Source: Bradyrhizobium sp. Ghvi | GTDB taxonomy: Bacteria > Pseudomonadota > Alphaproteobacteria > Rhizobiales > Xanthobacteraceae | Reading direction: 5' to 3' | NCBI RefSeq assembly: GCF_900115265.1 | Contig: NZ_FOVU01000002.1 | Coordinates: forward strand, 744,001 to 808,000 | DNA: 64,000 bases | Shown: positions 18,516 through 27,662 of the stretch, in pieces | Numbering within the stretch: the first letter of the stretch is position 1 | How the letters are laid out: each line of letters begins with the position of its first letter | Position numbers and translations under genes: made by a program | Notes under the pieces: model-generated | Databases searched by the model: none | What the model saw: the letters and a program-made list of their open reading frames with translations, nothing else | What the model was told of the DNA's origin: nothing

Positions 18516-19757
18516 ATGACCGCCCAGACCGCCTTCGACCTGATCTTCCGCAACGCTCGATTGCGATCATCCCCGTTGCCCGTCGATATCGGCGTGAAAG
18601 GCGGAGGCATCGCTGCGATCGAACCCAAGCTGGCCTGCGAGGCCGTCGAAGTCGATCTGGAGGGACGGCTCGCCCTGCCCGGCTTCGTCGATACCCACAT
18701 TCATCTCGACAAAGCCTGCCTCCTCGAGCGCTGCGGGCACATCCATGGTGCGCTCAGCGATGCGATCCGTGCCGTTTCGGCGATGAAGCGTGATTTCACC
18801 ACCGACGACGTCTATGCGCGCGGCGCCAAAGTGCTCGAACGCGCCATCGTGCACGGCACGACGCGGATGCGCACCCATGTCGAGATTGACCCACGCATCG
18901 GCCTGCGCGGTTTCGAGGCAATCAAGGCGCTCAAGCGCGATTACGCCTGGGCGATCGATCTGTCGCTTTGCGTCTTCCCGCAGGAAGGCCTGACCAACGA
19001 TCCCGGAGCTGACGAACTGCTGGTTGAGGCCTTGCGCGACGGCGCCGATGCGATTGGCGGCTGCCCCTATACCGACACCGACCCGAACGCGCATCTCGCT
19101 CGCATCTTCGACCTTGCCAAGGAGTTCGACCTCGATGTCGACCTCCATCTCGACTTCGATCTCGATCCTTCCTGGTCGCATTTCGACGAGGTCATCAGGC
19201 AGACGGAGCGGCGCAACTACGGAGGCCGCGTCGCGATCGGGCATGCGACAAAACTTTCCGCCATGTCGCCGGAACGGCTGAAGGCTGCCACCACCCAACT
19301 GGCCAAAGCCGGCGTCGCCGTCACCGTGCTGCCGGCGACCGATCTCTATTTGATGGGACGCGAGGCTACCCACAACGCGCCGCGCGGATTGACGCTCGCG
19401 CACAAGCTCACGGGCGACGGCATCGTGTGCTCGGTCGCAACCAACAACGTGCTCAATCCCTTCACGCCGTTCGGAGATGCCTCGCTGCTGCGGATGGCGA
19501 ACTTTTACGCCAATGTCGCCCACGCAGCCGTCGCCGACTTCGATACCTGTCTCGATCTCGTCACCGAGCTGCCGGCACGGCTGATGAACCTCAGGGATTA
19601 TGGGATCGCGGTTGGCAAGCCCGCCGATCTCATCGTGCTCGACATCAAGGACAGCCGCTCCGCCATTGCCGAGCTGCCTGACATCCTGATGGGTTTCAAG
19701 GGCGGACGGCAGACCTTTGAGCGGTCTCCGGCCAAGCTGCTTCACCCGCGAAACTGA
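18516..19757 (+). CDS. cytosine deaminase-like amidohydrolase (first of a pair)
   Basis: A 413-residue cytoplasmic metal-dependent hydrolase of the cytosine deaminase/atrazine-chlorohydrolase group. The metal-binding motif DTHIHLDKA is near residue 59. A conserved Glu segment follows, then a histidine in VDLHLDFDLD and another in AIGHATKL. A downstream VATNN element takes the place of the usual aspartate region. The C-terminal strand region YGIAVGKPADLIVLD is typical. Enzymes of this group remove amino groups from pyrimidines, triazines or related cyclic amides. A second amidohydrolase of the same group follows after 41 bases, so the two form an operon. Substrate is not predictable from sequence alone. 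Confidence 0.85.
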   Translation: MTAQTAFDLIFRNARLRSSPLPVDIGVKGGGIAAIEPKLACEAVEVDLEGRLALPGFVDTHIHLDKACLLERCGHIHGALSDAIRAVSAMKRDFTTDDVYARGAKVLERAIVHGTTRMRTHVEIDPRIGLRGFEAIKALKRDYAWAIDLSLCVFPQEGLTNDPGADELLVEALRDGADAIGGCPYTDTDPNAHLARIFDLAKEFDLDVDLHLDFDLDPSWSHFDEVIRQTERRNYGGRVAIGHATKLSAMSPERLKAATTQLAKAGVAVTVLPATDLYLMGREATHNAPRGLTLAHKLTGDGIVCSVATNNVLNPFTPFGDASLLRMANFYANVAHAAVADFDTCLDLVTELPARLMNLRDYGIAVGKPADLIVLDIKDSRSAIAELPDILMGFKGGRQTFERSPAKLLHPRN

Positions 19758-19798
19758 GCCGTGCGTACGCAACATCAATCGACCAACGGAGCAAACGG

Positions 19799-20998
19799 AT
19801 GGTTTTCGACAGGATCTTCCTGAACGCCCGCTTCGACGGCGGGACGCGGCATCACATCGCGGTCAAGGACGGTCACATCGCCGCGCTCCTGCCGGCTGAT
19901 GCGCCGGCAGGCGGCGTCGAGACCGTCGACCTCGCCAACGCGCTGGTCGTTCCGGGCTTCGTCGAGGGCCACATCCATTTGGATACCAGCTTCTACGGCG
20001 ATGCCTGGCGTCCGCACAAGCCGTGCACCAATGGGTTCAACGTGCACGAACGCGTCGCCTTCCAGGCCCAGAACATGGCAGAGGCCGCACCGATGGACGT
20101 GCGGGCGCGCAACCAGCTCGACCTCTGCATTGGACACGGCACTACGCAGATGCGCAGCCACGTCATGGTCGACGGCTCGGTCGGCCTGAAGTCGCTGGAG
20201 ACGATCTTGCGCGTGCGCGAGGAGTATCGCGGCCTAATCGACATTCAGCTCGTCGCCTTTCCCCAGAGCGGCATTTTGGCAAGCCCGGGCACACCGAAAT
20301 TGCTGGAGGAGGCCATCGGCCTGGGCGCGAACCTCGTCGGCGGGCTCGATCCCGCCAGTTTCGATCGCGATGTCGAGAAGCACCTCGACGTCGTGTTTGG
20401 CGTCGCCAACAAGCATGGCGTCGACATCGACATTCATCTGCACGACATGGGCACGCTCGGCGCGTTCGAGATCGAGCAGATCGCGGCGCGCACGCGCGCG
20501 CTCGGCATGGAAGGCCATGTCGCCATCAGCCATGCTTACGGGCTCGGCGACATCACGATGGATCAGCTCAAATCAGTCGCCGACAAACTCGCCCGCTCCG
20601 GCGTCGCGATCATGACCAATGCGCCCGGCGTCCGGCCCTTCCCGCCGATCCTGCCCCTGCGCAATGCCGGCGTCACCGTATTCAGCGGCAACGACAACAT
20701 CCGCGATTCCTGGTGGCCCTATGGCGACGGCGATATGCTGCGCCGGGCGACGACGCTCGGCTATCGCTCCGGCTTCAACATCGACGAGGAATTGCGGGTC
20801 GCGTTCGACGTCGTCACGACAGCCGGTGCCAAGGCCCTGCGACTCGAAGGCTACGGCCTGCGCGTCGGCGCCAAGGCCGACTTCGTGACGCTGAACGCTG
20901 AGCACGTTCCCGAGGCCGTGGTCGCGGCGCCGCCGGGCCGCGCGGTCTACAAGGCAGGTATGCTCGTTGCGTCTAACGGTAAGATCGTCGGGAGATAG
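19799..20998 (+). CDS. cytosine deaminase-like amidohydrolase (second of a pair)
   Basis: A 399-residue paralogue of the preceding gene, with the metal-site motif EGHIHLDTSFYGD, the VDIDIHLHDMG histidine segment, AISHAYGLGD and an aspartate in FSGNDNIRDSWWPYGDGDML. This last motif matches the NDNI/DxWWPYG element of cytosine deaminase-type enzymes better than the first paralogue does. A GGAG site precedes the ATG by 7 bases. The pair probably performs two consecutive hydrolytic or deaminating steps on one nitrogen heterocycle, or handles two related substrates. The divergent orphan binding protein upstream may deliver the compound. These links are inferred from position. Confidence 0.87.
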   Translation: MVFDRIFLNARFDGGTRHHIAVKDGHIAALLPADAPAGGVETVDLANALVVPGFVEGHIHLDTSFYGDAWRPHKPCTNGFNVHERVAFQAQNMAEAAPMDVRARNQLDLCIGHGTTQMRSHVMVDGSVGLKSLETILRVREEYRGLIDIQLVAFPQSGILASPGTPKLLEEAIGLGANLVGGLDPASFDRDVEKHLDVVFGVANKHGVDIDIHLHDMGTLGAFEIEQIAARTRALGMEGHVAISHAYGLGDITMDQLKSVADKLARSGVAIMTNAPGVRPFPPILPLRNAGVTVFSGNDNIRDSWWPYGDGDMLRRATTLGYRSGFNIDEELRVAFDVVTTAGAKALRLEGYGLRVGAKADFVTLNAEHVPEAVVAAPPGRAVYKAGMLVASNGKIVGR

Positions 20999-21145
20999 CT
21001 CTGATCCCCGGGCTTTTCCGGCGCGTTTCATCCGCCGGATGCGAGTCCGGTAGAATCCCGGACCGTAGCCCAACGCATTGCGAGAAAGGTCACACTAACC
21101 ATAAAAGGACGTGCGCACTGATCATCTGCGTTCTCTGGGGAAGTT

Positions 21146-21463
21146 ATGGATAGGTTCAGCGCATTCAGCAGCGTCGATTATCATTCCATTCGGGCCAAAA
21201 CGCCCGCCGAAACGGCCGTCAAGCGATTGAGCGGAATCGGCGAAGTGCTGTCGAGCCTCGATATCTCGGCGATCCGCTCACAAGATGACATGGCCCGCGC
21301 GCTCTGGACGCTCGACACCGCCGACAAATGCATTCGCATGATCCTGAGCGAATTCAGGAGCGTGCGCACCAAGGACGTTGCCCGCCAAGCCAAGAGCCTG
21401 ATCGACTTGATCGACGCCGCCCGCGACGAAGTCTCGACCTATCGTGGCATGGTCCTGAGCTGA
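21146..21463 (+). CDS. hypothetical small helical protein
   Basis: A 105-residue soluble, mostly helical protein (MDRFSAFSSVDYHSIRAK..., with amphipathic helices such as ALWTLDTADKCIRMILSEF and AKSLIDLIDAARDEVSTY). A GGGGAAG site lies directly before the ATG. No known domain is recognised. It converges on the oxidoreductase gene, and the two coding regions overlap by 25 bases at their 3' ends. This may limit simultaneous transcription but says little about function. Confidence 0.55.
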   Translation: MDRFSAFSSVDYHSIRAKTPAETAVKRLSGIGEVLSSLDISAIRSQDDMARALWTLDTADKCIRMILSEFRSVRTKDVARQAKSLIDLIDAARDEVSTYRGMVLS

Positions 21464-22392
21464 ACGTGGTGCTCGGCCTCAGCGTTTGATTTTCGCCAGA
21501 TTCGATCCGCCTCGGTGCGCCAGTCCGCACTGCGGGCAAACTCCTTCGTTCCCTTAGGCCCGAACAGACCTTCGTCGGCGAGATCGGCCACCCAGGCCTG
21601 ACGTTCGGCCGTGCCCTGCGCCGACCACGGCGTCAGCCCCACCTCACGTACGGTCTCGGCGACCTCGCGCACCTCCTCGGCTCGGCGGCGGCCGTGCTCG
21701 ATCACGCGCTGGAAAAAGTAGGCGCCCTGCTTCTCCCAGTTGATCGCAGGAAAGGTCTCCGCGAGCGAGACCAACACGGCATCTTCGACGCCATAGGCGC
21801 GCGCAGTGGTGAAGCTTTCGATCACCATGGCCTCGAGGCCCTTGATCATGATGCTGCGACACATCTTCACGGCGGATGAGACGCCGAGCTTGTCGCTCGC
21901 GACCTTGGCCGCAAAGCCGATCGCATTCAGGAGTGGCTCCAGTTCCTTCGCGCCGGGGCCGCCGAGCAGGAGCGGCACCTTGATCCGGTAAGGCGGCACC
22001 GAAGTCATCACCGCGCCTTCGACATAGCGGCCCGCGGCACCGTCGATCAGCGCCGCGGCTCTTTGCTTGGCGCCTGGAGAGGCCGAGTTGAAATCGAGGA
22101 ACCAGGTGCCCTGGTTGATTGCGGCTGCGCAGGCTCTTGCCACCGGAACCGCCTGACTGGCCGTCACCGCCGAGATGATGAAATCGGATTTCGCTGTCAG
22201 TTCGGTGTGAGAGGCTGCGAGCGTCACCCCGAATTTCACCGCATGCTGCGTGAGCGCCGCGCCCTGCTCGCCACCGAGCTTGATGTCGTAGGCCGCGACC
22301 CTGATGTCCTGCTGGCGCAAATCCTCGGCCAGGATCCGGCCGACCTCGCCGTACCCAACCAGCCCGATTTGCCAGCGCCTCGGATCCACCAT
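21439..22392 (-). CDS. NAD(P)-dependent oxidoreductase with DUF1932 C-terminal domain
   Basis: A 317-residue protein of the beta-hydroxyacid dehydrogenase/6-phosphogluconate dehydrogenase type. The N-terminal Rossmann motif is GLVGYGEVGRILAEDL. The substrate-contact stretch FLDFNSASPGAKQ and the lysine region SAVKMCRSIMIKG occupy the places expected in this superfamily, and the C-terminal helical part matches DUF1932. It is the last gene of the TetR-LigI-GalB-LigK operon, and its ATG shares one base with the stop of the preceding gene (TGATG). An oxidation step on a hydroxy-acid intermediate of aromatic catabolism is the natural guess. It is not the known LigC enzyme, which belongs to the GFO/IDH family. 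Confidence 0.8.
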   Translation of the reverse strand: MVDPRRWQIGLVGYGEVGRILAEDLRQQDIRVAAYDIKLGGEQGAALTQHAVKFGVTLAASHTELTAKSDFIISAVTASQAVPVARACAAAINQGTWFLDFNSASPGAKQRAAALIDGAAGRYVEGAVMTSVPPYRIKVPLLLGGPGAKELEPLLNAIGFAAKVASDKLGVSSAVKMCRSIMIKGLEAMVIESFTTARAYGVEDAVLVSLAETFPAINWEKQGAYFFQRVIEHGRRRAEEVREVAETVREVGLTPWSAQGTAERQAWVADLADEGLFGPKGTKEFARSADWRTEADRIWRKSNAEAEHHVQLRTMPR

Positions 22393-23261
22393 CAGTTCAG
22401 TCCTCGTGTCGTTTCGTCGAACAGCTCCTCGACAGCATAGCGGCGCGGGATCAGCGCCTGTTGGAATGCATAGTCGATAATCAGCTCCAACGGCTTTCTG
22501 CTGGCCTCGATCCCGAACGGAACGAGGTCGGGTGCTGCAGCCGGTCCTGCCTGCTCCTTGTCCCGCTTGAGAAGATCATAAACGCCTGCCACCACGTCAG
22601 GCCGTGATGTCGCCAGTTGCTCGGTCACGACCACGAGATGATTGACCGGAACGACGCCGCGCCGCGCGTACCATCTGGCCGCCTCCGCGGCCGGATCGGG
22701 AAACAACGGCTTCAGCCTGGGATTGTCCGAGGTCTCGCCGAGGACGGCGTCGAGCTCGCCATCGAGCAGCATCTGCAGAACCTTCTTGTCCTTTGGCGCG
22801 CGTTCGGTGCTGTCGACATATTCGGCGACGTGCGGATCCTCGAACGTTACCCATTTGATCTTGTCGAGATTGACGCCGTAATCGTTGGCCAGGATGCCAC
22901 GGATCCACGCGCCGGTCGTTGTCGTAAAGGAGCGGATGCCGACGCGCTTGCCCTCGAGCCCGGACGGCCCGAGCGCCCCTTGCACAGGATTGTAGAGCGC
23001 ATAGGCATGCTGGAAGCGACCGAGCATGGTTGCCGGCAACAGCACCAGCGGCTTGCCGTGGGCTTTCGCCATCAGATAGGTGACGATCGCCATCTCGCAG
23101 ACGTCGAAGGCCTGCTCGCGCACCATGGGCTTGAACGCCGTATTGGTCGGCGTGTACTCGATGAACTCGAGATCGAACAGTTCGGAGCGAAGCTCGCCGC
23201 TCTTCACCGCCTTGACGTGGGGGTGATTGCCGAGCACCGCCTTTAGCCTGAGACGATCCAT
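22392..23261 (-). CDS. 4,5-dihydroxyphthalate decarboxylase-like protein
   Basis: A 289-residue cytoplasmic protein with a periplasmic-binding-protein-like fold. It has no signal peptide. It resembles 4,5-dihydroxyphthalate decarboxylase (Pht5 type): an early KSGELRSELFDLEFIEY, the FDVCEMAIVTYLMAK helix, LEGKRVGIRSFTTTTGAWIRG, and LDAVLGETSDNPRLKPLF. It is about 40 residues shorter than characterised Pht5 proteins. If it keeps that activity it would feed protocatechuate into the meta-cleavage enzymes encoded beside it. Many proteins with this annotation are uncharacterised, so a different decarboxylation or a binding role is possible. It lies 14 bases after ligK and overlaps the next gene by one base. 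Confidence 0.72.
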   Translation of the reverse strand: MDRLRLKAVLGNHPHVKAVKSGELRSELFDLEFIEYTPTNTAFKPMVREQAFDVCEMAIVTYLMAKAHGKPLVLLPATMLGRFQHAYALYNPVQGALGPSGLEGKRVGIRSFTTTTGAWIRGILANDYGVNLDKIKWVTFEDPHVAEYVDSTERAPKDKKVLQMLLDGELDAVLGETSDNPRLKPLFPDPAAEAARWYARRGVVPVNHLVVVTEQLATSRPDVVAGVYDLLKRDKEQAGPAAAPDLVPFGIEASRKPLELIIDYAFQQALIPRRYAVEELFDETTRGLN

Positions 23262-23275
23262 CCGCCCGCTCCGCT

Positions 23276-23959
23276 TCAGACGTCCTCGGGATTGTCGACA
23301 TAGACGAGCCCCGCCTTCGCCAGCGCCTCGCGCATGCCGTACATGTCGAGGCCAAGCTCACCCGAGGCCAGACGGGCGCGCTTGCCGCCCTCCTCGGCAT
23401 TGCGCTTCTTCGCCTTCTCGGCAACCTCAGCGGCGTAGCGCTTCGGCACCACAACGACGCCGTCATCGTCGGCGACGACGATGTCACCGGGATCGACGTT
23501 GACGCCGGCGCAGACCACGGGGATGTTGACCGAGCCGAGCGTGGCCTTGACCGTGCCCTTGGCCGAGACCGCGCGCGACCAGACCGGAAAATTCATCTCG
23601 TGCAGCGCTTTGACGTCGCGGCAGCCGGCATCGATGATCAGGCCCTGCACACCGCGCGCCTGAAGCGAAGTCGCGAGCAGCTCGCCGAACATGCCGTCGG
23701 TATTGTCGGTGGTGCAGCCGACGACGAGGATGTCGCCTTTCCTGCACTGCTCCACCGCGACATGGATCATCCAGTTGTCGCCGGGCTGCGCAAGCACGGT
23801 AACCGCGGGACCGGCGATCGACGCACCGGCCCAGACTGGTCGCAAATACGGCTTCATCAGGCCGAGCCGGCCATAGGCTTCGTGCACCGTCGAGACGCCG
23901 TACTCCGCCATCCCGGCGGGATCGGACCGCTTGATGTTGCGAACAACGACGGGCTTCAT
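23276..23959 (-). CDS. ligK: 4-carboxy-4-hydroxy-2-oxoadipate aldolase / oxaloacetate decarboxylase
   Basis: A 227-residue class II aldolase of the RraA-like fold, the usual LigK/ProA length. Landmarks are [13 protein letters not shown], the substrate/metal site around [22 protein letters not shown] with the metal-binding aspartate, and [18 protein letters not shown]. It splits 4-carboxy-4-hydroxy-2-oxoadipate into pyruvate and oxaloacetate, the last step of protocatechuate 4,5-cleavage and gallate degradation. The ATG at 23959 overlaps the stop of galB (ATGA), which fits the order of the two reactions. The acidic residue and Arg/Asp pair (AGCRDVKAL) needed for catalysis are present. Confidence 0.9.
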   Translation of the reverse strand: MKPVVVRNIKRSDPAGMAEYGVSTVHEAYGRLGLMKPYLRPVWAGASIAGPAVTVLAQPGDNWMIHVAVEQCRKGDILVVGCTTDNTDGMFGELLATSLQARGVQGLIIDAGCRDVKALHEMNFPVWSRAVSAKGTVKATLGSVNIPVVCAGVNVDPGDIVVADDDGVVVVPKRYAAEVAEKAKKRNAEEGGKRARLASGELGLDMYGMREALAKAGLVYVDNPEDV

Positions 23960-24669
23960 GCCAATTCCTCCGCAACGGTCGGGAACAGGCGCTGATAGGC
24001 TTCGCCATAGGTCATGGGCACGCCAGTGTTGCGGCTGCCCTGAATGCCGCGGTTGAGCGCGACGCGCTCGTAATAGCCCCACAGATGCTTTTGCGCGGCG
24101 AGGATCTGGAATGCCTCGTATTTCTGCTTCCAGACCTCATCGATCTTGAGAATCAAGTCCGGCTTGTAGTTGCACTGCTCGGGCTGGTGCGGCTCGAACA
24201 GAAACACCGGCGGGGCCGAGTATTTATACTGTGCGCCGGGCTTATGACCCATCGCCTGGGCGACGACGCGGGTCTCCTGAGCGAAATGCGCCGCATTCGG
24301 ATGGTCGAAATTATAGGGGTCTTCCAGCGCATGCGTCAGCACGAAGCCCGGGTTCAGCTCGCGGTAGATGTCGACCATGCGGTCGAAATGCGCTTCCGTC
24401 AGCTTGAGCGGATAATCGCCGCAGTCGAAGAACTCGATCTCGGCGCCGAGCAGCTTTGCCGCGCGCTCGGCCTCGTCCTTGCGGCCGGCCTTGACCGATT
24501 CCAACGTGGCGCCTTTCTCCTTCCAGGCGAACTGGCTCTCGCCGCGCTCGCCGAAGGACAGGCAGACGATCTTCATGCGGTAGCCCTTCTTCGCATGCAG
24601 CGCGATGGCGCCGCCGGCGCGCCAGACGAAGTCGCCGGGATGGGCGGTGATCACGAGACCTGTTTTCAT
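23956..24669 (-). CDS. galB: 4-oxalomesaconate hydratase (GalB type, PIG-L fold)
   Basis: A 237-residue protein of the PIG-L deacetylase superfamily with the GalB variant of the zinc motif. It reads [19 protein letters not shown] rather than AHPDDE, followed by [10 protein letters not shown] and the later [10 protein letters not shown] histidine segment. GalB hydrates 4-oxalomesaconate to 4-carboxy-4-hydroxy-2-oxoadipate, the substrate of LigK, whose gene overlaps it by 4 bases. The ATG at 24669 is chosen over a GTG three codons upstream, because GGAG is 8 bases before it. Unrelated enzymes (LigJ) do this step in sphingomonads, so the operon uses the pseudomonad-type hydratase. The gap to the symporter gene upstream is 62 bases. 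Confidence 0.87.
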   Translation of the reverse strand: MKTGLVITAHPGDFVWRAGGAIALHAKKGYRMKIVCLSFGERGESQFAWKEKGATLESVKAGRKDEAERAAKLLGAEIEFFDCGDYPLKLTEAHFDRMVDIYRELNPGFVLTHALEDPYNFDHPNAAHFAQETRVVAQAMGHKPGAQYKYSAPPVFLFEPHQPEQCNYKPDLILKIDEVWKQKYEAFQILAAQKHLWGYYERVALNRGIQGSRNTGVPMTYGEAYQRLFPTVAEELA

Positions 24670-24731
24670 GGGAGGCACTCCGCTCTTTCTTCATCAACAT
24701 CATAGGCCGCCTGCGTCATGGCGGCCGCATT

Positions 24732-26036
24732 TCACTGGGCCGCGGCAGGCGCGGGTTGTTCACCATCGAGCACGCGCTTCAGGCGCTCGCCGTCGAGCGC
24801 GCCTTCCCATTTGGCAATCGCGATGGTCGCAACCGCGTTCCCAATCAGATTGGTCGGCGTCAATCCCTGCGACATCAGGCGGTGGATGCCGAGCACCAGC
24901 GCCACACTCGCGACAGAGATGGAGCCCGTGGCTGACAGCGTTGCCGCCAGGACCACAAAAGCCGCGCCGGCGATGCCCGCTGCGCCCTTGGACGTCACGA
25001 GCAGGATCAGCAGCAGCTCGATCTGCTCGGCCAGCCCCAACGGCGTGTTGGTCGCCTGCGCCAGGAACACCGAAGCGGCGGCAAGGTAAAGACAGGTGCC
25101 GTCGAGGTTGAAGGAGTAGCCGGTCGGGATCACGAGCCCGACCACGCTCTTGTCGCAACCGGCCTTCTCCAGCTTGGTCAGCATCCGCGGCAGCACCGTC
25201 TCCGACGAGGTGGTGGCGATGCAGATCAGGAGCTCTTCCCAGATATAGCGGATCAGCTTGAGCAGCGAGAAGCCGCAGAGCCGCGCGACCGCGCCGAGCG
25301 CCACGATGATGAAGACCACGCACGTCAGATAGAAGCCGCCCAGCAGCTTGCCGAGCGAGGCCAGCGATCCCACGCCAAACTTGCCGACCGTGAAGGCGAT
25401 CGCCCCGAACGCGCCGATCGGCGCCGCCCACATCACGAAGCCGACGACGGCAAACACCATCTTCGCGGCGATGTCGATCAGATTGACCAGCGGCGCCGCG
25501 CGCTCGCCGAGCTGCACCAGTGCGAAGCCGCACAGCACGGCGATGAAGAGAACCTGCAGGATATTGCCCTCGGCAAAAGCGCCGATGAAGGTCGCCGGCA
25601 CGATGTTCATCAAGAACGGCACGAAGCCAATCACCGCGGTCTGCCTGACATAAGACTCGACCGCGCTGGCATTGATGCTGGCGGGGTCGATGTTCATGCC
25701 GGCGCCCGGCCTGAGCAGGTTCACGGCGACCAGACCGATAATCAGCGCAATCGTGGTCATGATCTCGAAATAGATGATGGCTTTCACCGCGACGCGCCCG
25801 ACGCGGGCCATATCCGCCATATGAGCGATGCCGTGAACGACGGTGCAGAAGATGATCGGCGCGATCAGCATGCGGATCGCCTTGATGAAGGCATCCCCGA
25901 GCGGCTGCATCTTGGCACCGGACGCCGGGCTGACGATCCCAAGCGCGATGCCGGCCGCCATGGCGATGAGCACCTGGATCCAGAGCTCCTTCCACCAGGT
26001 CCGCCCACGCGGCTTGTCGATCGCCATCGCAGTCAT
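24732..26036 (-). CDS. dicarboxylate/amino acid:cation symporter (DctA-like)
   Basis: A 434-residue inner-membrane carrier of the DAACS family. Eight membrane helices and two re-entrant loops are indicated. The serine-rich loop CIATTSSETVLPRML, the NLDGTCLYLA motif and the cation-site stretch GIAGAAFVVLAATLSATG are intact, and the family start WKELWIQVLIAMAAGI is clear. C4-dicarboxylates are the normal substrates. Embedded in an aromatic meta-cleavage operon, it may instead import an aromatic or tricarboxylic acid such as a pyrone dicarboxylate. The ATG at 26036 overlaps the ligI stop (ATGA), so the operon is tightly coupled here. Confidence 0.88.
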   Translation of the reverse strand: MTAMAIDKPRGRTWWKELWIQVLIAMAAGIALGIVSPASGAKMQPLGDAFIKAIRMLIAPIIFCTVVHGIAHMADMARVGRVAVKAIIYFEIMTTIALIIGLVAVNLLRPGAGMNIDPASINASAVESYVRQTAVIGFVPFLMNIVPATFIGAFAEGNILQVLFIAVLCGFALVQLGERAAPLVNLIDIAAKMVFAVVGFVMWAAPIGAFGAIAFTVGKFGVGSLASLGKLLGGFYLTCVVFIIVALGAVARLCGFSLLKLIRYIWEELLICIATTSSETVLPRMLTKLEKAGCDKSVVGLVIPTGYSFNLDGTCLYLAAASVFLAQATNTPLGLAEQIELLLILLVTSKGAAGIAGAAFVVLAATLSATGSISVASVALVLGIHRLMSQGLTPTNLIGNAVATIAIAKWEGALDGERLKRVLDGEQPAPAAAQ

Positions 26037-26917
26037 CGGTCGAACCCGAACAGGCGTGCGGGATTGTCGACCAGGATCTTTTGCTGGAACTCCGGCTCCG
26101 GCGCGAACTGCGGGATCAGATCGACGAGATCGCCGTCGTTGGGCATCACCTTGACATTGGGATGCGGCCAGTCCGTGCCCCAAATGACGCGGTCCGGCGC
26201 GGTCTCGACGATTTTTCGCGCGAATGGCACCGCGTCCGTGAACGGCGGGCCAGCCGAGGACACACGTTCAGAACCACAGATCTTGACCCAGCACTTCTCA
26301 TCACGCCGCATCAGCTCGATCAGGATCCTGAACGGCAGCTGGTCGAGCCCTTCCGACGCCTTCACGCGACCCATGTGGTCGATGGTGTAGCTCAGAGGCA
26401 GTCCTGTCAGCATGTCGGCATATTCGGGGAGATCGATCGCATCGAAATGCAGATCGATGTGCCAGCCGAGCGGCGTGACCATCGCGACAATGCGGTCGAA
26501 CACGCGCTTGTCGGGTACGCCGCCGAGATGACGGACGAAATTGAAGCGGCAGCCGCTGAAGCCGCCCTCGTGCAGCACGTGAAGCTCTTGCTCGCTGATG
26601 GCGTCATCGATATTGGCGACCGCCCGATAGGCGCCGTTGCTCTGCGCGATCGCATCGAGCGCGACGGTGTTGTCGGTGCCGTGCACGCTGGCATTGACGA
26701 TGACGGCGCGCTCCACACCGAGCTTGGCGTGCAAGGCCTTGAAATCATCGAGTGGCGCATCGGGCGGCGTGTAGGAACGCTCCGGCGCGTAAGGGTACTT
26801 CGCCCCGGGCCCGAAGATGTGGCAGTGCGCATCGCAGGACAGCTTTGGCAGCTTGAATCTCGGCGCGCGCGTGTTCGGATCGGGCGGCGGAATGGTTGGC
26901 GTGTACGTCATCGTCAT
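26033..26917 (-). CDS. ligI: 2-pyrone-4,6-dicarboxylate hydrolase-like amidohydrolase
   Basis: A 294-residue TIM-barrel hydrolase. The N-terminal motif SCDAHCHIFGPGAKYPYAP with PERSYTPPDAP is the hallmark of 2-pyrone-4,6-dicarboxylate lactonase (LigI). Later landmarks are GCRFNFVRHLGG, a histidine in GWHIDLHFDA, TIDHMGRV, and the catalytic aspartate in IWGTDWPHPNV. LigI opens the pyrone formed from 4-carboxy-2-hydroxymuconate semialdehyde to give 4-oxalomesaconate, the GalB substrate. It therefore fits the operon order LigI-GalB-LigK. The ATG at 26917 is preferred to a GTG four codons upstream. It is 30 bases downstream of the TetR gene. Confidence 0.85.
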   Translation of the reverse strand: MTMTYTPTIPPPDPNTRAPRFKLPKLSCDAHCHIFGPGAKYPYAPERSYTPPDAPLDDFKALHAKLGVERAVIVNASVHGTDNTVALDAIAQSNGAYRAVANIDDAISEQELHVLHEGGFSGCRFNFVRHLGGVPDKRVFDRIVAMVTPLGWHIDLHFDAIDLPEYADMLTGLPLSYTIDHMGRVKASEGLDQLPFRILIELMRRDEKCWVKICGSERVSSAGPPFTDAVPFARKIVETAPDRVIWGTDWPHPNVKVMPNDGDLVDLIPQFAPEPEFQQKILVDNPARLFGFDR

Positions 26918-26947
26918 GACTTCAACCACCGAGCGAGGTGATTTCTT

Positions 26948-27658
26948 TCAGGTCTTGCTGCTTGCAGGGGTTCGCCGCCGTGCCGGCGCGGCCTGATCCA
27001 AAGCGGGCGCCTGGAACGCGGCGGCGGTGGCCTGCACCAATTGCTCGATGGCGGCGGCGGCATCACTACCGTCGGTCTCACCGCGCGATAGGCGCGAGAC
27101 CCGATCCGGCGTCACCAGCGAATAATAGAGCGCGCCGAGCAGGAAGTGACTGCGCCAGACGATGTCGGTGCGCGGAATATGCGGCAGGCTTTCGTGGATC
27201 GCGTCGATGAAGGCATGGCTGGTGTCGTCGAAAGTCTGCGCAATGATCTTTCGCGCGACCTCGTTGCCTTCCGCGGACATCACCGCACGCAAGCGCGTGA
27301 AGCGCGCGCCACCGCCGGCGAGATCGCTGCCTGAGGTGAAGGCCGGCACCACATAGGCGCGCACGATCGCTTCCAGTCGGTCCTGCAGGTCACGCACGTG
27401 CCTGGCGGCGGCGAGCAGCTCGGAGCGGCGCAGGTTCATCGGCCCGCAATGGCGCCGGTAGATCTCCAGCAACAGGCCGTCCTTGGTTTTAAAATGATAG
27501 GTGACGCTGCCGGGATTCGCCCCGGCGGCGTGCGCGATGTCGCGCACCGAGACGGCGTTGAAGCCGTTGGTGGCGAACAGCTCTTCGGCCGCGGCGAGGA
27601 TTGCCTCGCGCATGTTCGGCTTGCGAGCCGTTTCCCTGCTGGTGGGCTTGCGTACCAT
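26948..27658 (-). CDS. TetR family transcriptional regulator
   Basis: A 236-residue regulator. The N-terminal helix-turn-helix is classical: REAILAAAEELFATNGFNAVS, then VRDIAHAAGANPGSVTYHFKTKDGLL (landmarks). The helical ligand domain is longer than average and ends in a basic, proline-rich tail (PARRRTPASSKT). It is the first gene of the seven-gene meta-pathway operon. A perfect palindrome (TTTGTAC-N4-GTACAAA) lies only 4 bases upstream of its ATG at 27663-27680, so it very likely represses its own operon. The same operator with its flanks stands before the extradiol dioxygenase gene at 50255. The inducer is probably an aromatic acid or ring-cleavage product; this is inference. Confidence 0.88.
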   Translation of the reverse strand: MVRKPTSRETARKPNMREAILAAAEELFATNGFNAVSVRDIAHAAGANPGSVTYHFKTKDGLLLEIYRRHCGPMNLRRSELLAAARHVRDLQDRLEAIVRAYVVPAFTSGSDLAGGGARFTRLRAVMSAEGNEVARKIIAQTFDDTSHAFIDAIHESLPHIPRTDIVWRSHFLLGALYYSLVTPDRVSRLSRGETDGSDAAAAIEQLVQATAAAFQAPALDQAAPARRRTPASSKT

Positions 27659-27662
27659 GTGA

